A DNA stretch of 8,683 nt, taken from positions 1 through 8,683 of the forward strand of contig JACZST010000071.1 of the NCBI GenBank assembly GCA_022574065.1, given 5' to 3'. Positions 4,606 through 8,683 of the stretch are shown piece by piece. The stretch comes from Acidobacteriota bacterium. GTDB lineage: Bacteria > Actinomycetota > Acidimicrobiia > Spongiisociales > UBA5794. The notes under the pieces are model-generated. The model made no database searches. It was not told the DNA's origin and saw nothing but the letters and a program-made list of their open reading frames with translations. Each line of letters opens with the position of its first letter. Position 1 is the stretch's first letter. Position numbers and translations under genes: made by a program.

Positions 4606-5613
4606 ATGAGCATCCAGCAAGCGCTCGACGCGCTCAGGACAGATACACCATCGCGTGTCGCCGCGGCGGCCGACCTCGAACAACTCGCTGCCGTCGAAGC
4701 CGAAACCGTGGGCAAGCGTTCGATCATCGCCGAGGGCAGGCGCAGCCTCGGTGCGGTGCCGGAAACCGATCGTAAGGACCTGGGTCGGGCGATCAACGAG
4801 GTCGCCGTCGAGCTGGAGTCCCTGATCGCCACCCGCCGTGCTGAGCTCGAACGGTCGGCCCATGCCGCAGCCCTGGCGTCGGATGCCGTCGATGTGACCC
4901 TTCCCGGCCGGGCACCGAAGCGGGGAACGATCCACATAATCCAGCAGGCGCTGGATGAGGTCGTCGACATCTTCGTTGCGATGGGATACACCGTGGCCAC
5001 CGGCCCGGAGGCAGAGACCGAGTACTACAACTTCACCGCGCTGAACTTCCCTCCCGCCCACCCGACGCGCCTGGAGTCGGACACGCTGTACCTGGACTAC
5101 GGGGATGTGCCCGAGGAGATCCTGCTCCGAACCCACACCTCTCCGATGCAGGCCAGGTACATGGAGCAGCACGATCCTCCGGTGTACCTCGTTGTCCCAG
5201 GGCGGACCTACCGAAGTGATCCCCTTGATCCGACGCACTCGCCGGTGTTCCACCAGGTCGAGGGACTCGCAGTCGACACCGACATCACCTTTGGCGATCT
5301 CAAGGGCGTGCTCGAACATTTCGCTCGCGAGTTCCTGGGTCCTGAGGCGAAGGTCAAGTTCATTCCGCACTTTTTCCCGTTCACCGAACCCTCCGCAGAG
5401 ATGCATGTGTGGCACAACGGCGACTGGATGGAGTTGCTCGGCTGCGGGATGGTCAACCCGGCGGTGTTCGAAGCCGTGGGCTATGACCCAGACGAGGTCA
5501 CCGGCTTTGCCTTTGGCATGGGCGCCGATCGGCTGGCGATGGCCCGGCACGGAATCACCGACCTGCGCCACCTCTTCGATCCCGATCTCCGGTCGATGGA
5601 GCAGTACCGATGA
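4606..5613 (+). CDS. pheS: Phenylalanine--tRNA ligase alpha subunit
   Basis: Catalytic subunit of the cytoplasmic (alpha-beta)2 class II synthetase that charges tRNA-Phe. Its 335 residues are a normal length. Residues 1-90 form the N-terminal helical, coiled-coil tRNA-binding arm. Motif 1 is around GTIHIIQQALDEVVDIF (107-123). RTHTSPMQ (175-182) follows, motif 2 is GRTYRSD through THSPVFHQVEGL (199-221), then PHFFPFTEPSAE (254-265), GCGMVNP (279-285) and motif 3 GFAFGMGADRLAM (300-312). One oddity is that motif 1 has HII where homologues usually have HP[LIV]. ATG 4606 has no Shine-Dalgarno but a -10-like TAATCT close by, suggesting leaderless expression. The stop overlaps pheT as ATGA. No T-box or Phe-rich leader peptide is visible upstream. 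Confidence 0.98.
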   Translation: MSIQQALDALRTDTPSRVAAAADLEQLAAVEAETVGKRSIIAEGRRSLGAVPETDRKDLGRAINEVAVELESLIATRRAELERSAHAAALASDAVDVTLPGRAPKRGTIHIIQQALDEVVDIFVAMGYTVATGPEAETEYYNFTALNFPPAHPTRLESDTLYLDYGDVPEEILLRTHTSPMQARYMEQHDPPVYLVVPGRTYRSDPLDPTHSPVFHQVEGLAVDTDITFGDLKGVLEHFAREFLGPEAKVKFIPHFFPFTEPSAEMHVWHNGDWMELLGCGMVNPAVFEAVGYDPDEVTGFAFGMGADRLAMARHGITDLRHLFDPDLRSMEQYR

Positions 5614-8006
5614 AGCCGACCCTGGATTGGTTGGGCGATTTTGTCGACCTGCCGACGAGTGATCCGGAAGAGATCGCGGCGGCGCTAGACAGCCTCGGCC
5701 TCAAGGTGGAGAGCTGGGAGCCGATCCAGCAGCGCTTTTCCGGTGTGGTGATCGGCAGGGTGCTCGAGGTGAGCCCGCATCCCGACGCCGACAAGGTCCG
5801 CCTGACCAGGGTCGATGTCGGCGGCGAGGTGCTGGACATCGTGTGCGGAGCATGGAATTTCAGTGAGGGTGCGGTCGTCCCGGTTGCCGTTCCCGGAGCG
5901 GTGCTCCAGGGCGACCTCGCCATTGGCGAACGAGCTATCCGGGGAGTCACCTCGTACGGGATGATCTGCTCCGAGCAGGAGCTCGAGGTCGGGGAAGACG
6001 CCACAGGGATCATGGTGCTCGACGACGACTACCCGGATGCCGCCAATCGCATCGGCCAGCCATTTGAGTCGCTACTGCCGGTCGGTGATGTCGTGTTCGA
6101 TATCGAGATCACTTCAAACCGCCCGGATGCCATGTCGGTGTACGGGATCGCCCGCGAGCTGGCCGCATACTACGACGTCCCGCTGCGCCAGCCCGACTTC
6201 CCGCTCGACGTCTACAACGATGAGGCGACCACGACGGTCACCATCCTCGACGAGGTCGCCTGCCCGCGTTTCGTCGGCAGAGAGGTCCATGGGATCACCG
6301 TCGGTGCCTCTCCGCATCGTATGCGGGCCCGTCTCATCGCCGCCGGGGTTCGTCCGATCAACAACGTGGTCGATGCCAGCAACTATGCGATGATCGAGTT
6401 CGGGCATCCCACCCATGCCTTCGATCGCGACCGGCTCGGTGACACCATCGTCGTGCGGCGGGCCGATGAGAGTGAGGAGGTCATCACGCTCGATGGTGTG
6501 ACGAGAACGCTGCAAACGACCGACATCGTTGTTGCCGACGCCGAGCGGCCGGTGGCACTCGCCGGGATCATGGGTGGAGCCGACACCGAGGTCAGCGACG
6601 ACACCGACTCGGCCCTGATCGAAGCCGCCTATTGGGAGCCGCCGAGTGTGCTGCTGACCTCAAAGCGCTTCGACCTGCGCTCCGAGGCCTCGGCACGATT
6701 CGAGCGCGGCATGGACCCTGAAGCGTGTCGCCACGCCGCCGACCGCGTTGCTGAGCTGCTCGTCGCCCATGCCGGGGCCACGATCGGCGGGGTTGTCGAC
6801 TCCTATCCGGCTCCTCCGACGCCGGCGGTGATCGAGCTGCCGATGAGCGAGATCGAGCGACTTCTCGGGGTGACGGTCGAGTCGACGCAAGCAACGGACC
6901 TGCTGACTCGGCTCGGCTTCGGCGTCGAGGGATCCGACCCGCTCACGGTGACCGTACCCACCAGGAGACCCGATGTGGGCCGCCCTGCCGACCTCGTTGA
7001 AGAGATTGCTCGCCTGTATGGATTCGAGAACATACCGGGCCGACTGCGGATGGGTAACGGCCAGGGCCTACCGGTCGCAGAGCGACGGTTGCGCAAGCTG
7101 CGTTCGGTCATGGTTGGCGCCGGCTATCACGAGGCGTTGAACTTCTCCTTCATCGGTACCGCCGACCTGGATCGCCTCGGCCTCCCCGACGGCGACGCCG
7201 CCAGAAACGGGATTCGTGTTCTGAATCCCCTTCGTCAGGAAGAGGGGGTGATGCGAACCACCATGTTGCCAGGGCTGCTCCGCGCAGCTTCGCTGAACGT
7301 GTCGCGGCGCGTAGAGGACATCCAGATCTTCGAGATCGGGAAGGTCTTTCTCCCAGGCTCGGGCAAGCTGCCCGACCAGCCCGACCGCCTCGGTTTCGTG
7401 GCCGCGGGCGTGCGCACCGCCGGCTGGGATCGCCGCAAGAGCGGATACGACGTCTACGACGCCACCGGGTTGTGGGAGACGATCGCGGCTGCGATGGATC
7501 TGCCGGAACCGGCGGTGCAACCCGTACAGCGGGCACCGTTCCACCCTGGCAGGGCGGCTGCGGTCACGATCGGCGGCGACATTGTCGGCACCGTCGGCGA
7601 AGTTGACCCCGCGGTAGCGAGCGCAATGGGTCTTGATGGACGCGTGATCGCCGGGGAGATCGACGTCGCTCCGCTCGTCATCGACCGCGGCCCGTGGGTG
7701 TTCAGTGTGCCCTCGCAGTATCCGCCGCAGATTTTCGATCTGGCTTTCGAAGTCGACGAGGGGGTACCGGCCGCCAAGATCCTCGACGCAATAAACGACA
7801 CAGCCGGTGACATGCTCGAACGCTTGGAGGTATTCGACGTTTACGCCGGCGAATCGCTCGGCGAAGGCCGCAAGAGCATCGCGGTGAACCTGACCCTCCG
7901 TGCTCCGGATCGGACGCTGAGCGACGAGGAGACGGCTCCGCTGAGGAGGTCGATCGTCGCCGCGGTGGAATCGGCAACCGGGGGAGAGCTTCGAGGATCG
8001 CTATGA
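5610..8006 (+). CDS. pheT: Phenylalanine--tRNA ligase beta subunit
   Basis: Beta subunit of phenylalanyl-tRNA synthetase (798 residues, the usual bacterial size): tRNA recognition and editing of mischarged Tyr-tRNA-Phe. Domains in order: the N-terminal segment SLGLKVESWE (28-37); an EMAP/OB tRNA-binding fold (about 40-150, HPDADKVRL 57-65, CGAWN 79-83); the B3/B4 editing domain (about 210-375, INNVVDASNYAM 250-261, GHPTHAFD 265-272, GIMGG 319-323, SEASARFERGMDPE 358-371); B5 (about 400-475, RRPDVGRPADLVEEIARLYG 452-471); a catalytic-like core (about 485-690, ending HPGRAA 645-650); and the C-terminal FDX-ACB anticodon-binding domain (about 700-798, FDVYAGE 742-748, LRAPDRTLSDEE 763-774). All parts are present without a frameshift. 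The start overlaps the pheS stop and the stop overlaps the argF start, both as ATGA. Confidence 0.99.
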   Translation: MKPTLDWLGDFVDLPTSDPEEIAAALDSLGLKVESWEPIQQRFSGVVIGRVLEVSPHPDADKVRLTRVDVGGEVLDIVCGAWNFSEGAVVPVAVPGAVLQGDLAIGERAIRGVTSYGMICSEQELEVGEDATGIMVLDDDYPDAANRIGQPFESLLPVGDVVFDIEITSNRPDAMSVYGIARELAAYYDVPLRQPDFPLDVYNDEATTTVTILDEVACPRFVGREVHGITVGASPHRMRARLIAAGVRPINNVVDASNYAMIEFGHPTHAFDRDRLGDTIVVRRADESEEVITLDGVTRTLQTTDIVVADAERPVALAGIMGGADTEVSDDTDSALIEAAYWEPPSVLLTSKRFDLRSEASARFERGMDPEACRHAADRVAELLVAHAGATIGGVVDSYPAPPTPAVIELPMSEIERLLGVTVESTQATDLLTRLGFGVEGSDPLTVTVPTRRPDVGRPADLVEEIARLYGFENIPGRLRMGNGQGLPVAERRLRKLRSVMVGAGYHEALNFSFIGTADLDRLGLPDGDAARNGIRVLNPLRQEEGVMRTTMLPGLLRAASLNVSRRVEDIQIFEIGKVFLPGSGKLPDQPDRLGFVAAGVRTAGWDRRKSGYDVYDATGLWETIAAAMDLPEPAVQPVQRAPFHPGRAAAVTIGGDIVGTVGEVDPAVASAMGLDGRVIAGEIDVAPLVIDRGPWVFSVPSQYPPQIFDLAFEVDEGVPAAKILDAINDTAGDMLERLEVFDVYAGESLGEGRKSIAVNLTLRAPDRTLSDEETAPLRRSIVAAVESATGGELRGSL

Positions 8007-8683
8007 CCGACATGCTGATGGTCACCGACCTGGGTCGTGATGGCCTCGTCGCCGTGCTCGAATCAGCGGCAGTGGTGAAGGCCGACCCGTCGTCGGCCGC
8101 CGGATCGCGCTCGGGTCTCGCGGTAGGGCTGTTCTTCGAGAAGCCATCGACGAGAACGCGGGTATCCACCGAGGTGGCCTGTGCCGACGTAGGTGCTCAT
8201 CCCGTCGTGCTCAAACAAGATGAGGTCGGTCTGGGGAGAAGAGAAGCGGTCAAGGACGTTGCTCGCGTTCTCGACCGGTACCTCGACGTGCTGGCGTTCA
8301 GAGTGTTCCGGCACGATGACCTGATCGAGCTTGCCGAGTACGCAGATGCCCCGGTCATCAACCTGCTGTCCGACCGTTCCCACCCGTGTCAGGCGCTGGC
8401 CGATCTGCAGACCATTGCCGAGCAGCGCCCGCTGGCTGGAACCACCGTGACCTACGTCGGAGATGGCAACAACGTCGCCCACTCGCTGATGTTGGCCGGT
8501 GCTATGGCCGGTATGCACGTCCGGGTGGCGAGCCCACCCGGCTACGAGCCCGACGCAGACATCACCAACGAAGCGAGCGGCATCGCAGCCGGTGCCGGTG
8601 GCTCCATCACCGTCGGCAACGATCCCGAGGAGCTGGTGTCTGGGGCCGACGTCGTGTACACCGACGTGTGGGCGTCGATGGGC
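8003..8683 (+). CDS. argF: Ornithine carbamoyltransferase, N-terminal 227 residues (3' end outside window)
   Basis: Transfers carbamoyl phosphate to ornithine to give citrulline in arginine synthesis; cytoplasmic. The frame runs open to the window edge, covering about 70% of a usual 300-320-residue enzyme. Visible are the carbamoyl-phosphate loop FFEKPSTRTR (44-53, STRT 49-52), LGRREAVKDVARVLDRYLD (77-95), HPCQALADLQTI (127-138), the second-domain GDGNNVAHSLMLAGAMAGM (153-171) and the beginning of the ornithine loop DVWASMG (221-227). HPCQ and SMG favour ornithine over aspartate carbamoyltransferase. One oddity is VSTE (54-57), where relatives have SFE. ATG 8003 overlaps the pheT stop (ATGA); Met codons at 8012 and 8018 are alternatives. 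In Mycobacterium argCJBD separate pheT from argF, but here argF follows directly. Confidence 0.94.
   Translation, partial: MTDMLMVTDLGRDGLVAVLESAAVVKADPSSAAGSRSGLAVGLFFEKPSTRTRVSTEVACADVGAHPVVLKQDEVGLGRREAVKDVARVLDRYLDVLAFRVFRHDDLIELAEYADAPVINLLSDRSHPCQALADLQTIAEQRPLAGTTVTYVGDGNNVAHSLMLAGAMAGMHVRVASPPGYEPDADITNEASGIAAGAGGSITVGNDPEELVSGADVVYTDVWASMG

Noticed and set aside
4092..4775. + strand open frame of 227 codons spanning the membrane ORF, the repeats and the start of pheS
   Set aside because: It runs through low-complexity repeats, overlaps pheS by 170 bases, and is Arg-rich without motifs.
4459..5571. Long open frame on the - strand (370 codons) opposite pheS
   Set aside because: Antisense to a canonical PheS; low-information composition typical of a codon-bias shadow.

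Overview
This is a housekeeping stretch of a high-GC bacterial chromosome. All confident genes lie on the + strand. Closely packed genes, ATGA stop/start overlaps, GC-rich third positions and the order infC-rpmI-rplT-SpoU methyltransferase-pheS-pheT (the Mycobacterium order) point to an actinobacterium. The proteins are divergent enough from Mycobacterium or Streptomyces that a deep-branching, perhaps uncultured lineage (for example Acidimicrobiia-like) seems more likely. That placement is an inference and no lineage marker was tested.

Layout: (1) 1-1890, the end of a riboflavin operon: the 3' part of ribE, then ribBA and ribH, joined by ATGA overlaps. (2) 1891-2166, a regulatory spacer with a dispersed repeat element, a good promoter candidate, a hairpin with a U-tract (terminator or attenuator) and a strong Shine-Dalgarno sequence. 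(3) 2167-3323, the infC-rpmI-rplT translation operon. infC appears to begin at a rare ATC codon, so any caller limited to ATG/GTG/TTG would shorten it. (4) 3342-3363, a hairpin, followed by a SpoU/TrmH-family RNA 2'-O-methyltransferase (3373-4095). (5) 4096-4605, a short unidentified membrane-protein ORF, short repeats, a second copy of the dispersed element and a candidate leaderless promoter. (6) 4606-8683, pheS-pheT (phenylalanyl-tRNA synthetase) and the 5' two-thirds of argF, again joined by ATGA overlaps.

The rib genes make riboflavin from GTP and ribulose 5-phosphate. The infC operon and pheST serve translation. argF (arginine synthesis) appears to be translationally coupled to pheT. 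I found no mobile element, CRISPR array, defence system or tRNA/rRNA gene, and nothing amounting to a new multi-gene system. The parts most worth a second look are non-coding: the infC leader with its ATC start, and the repeat family placed just upstream of the infC and pheS transcription units.
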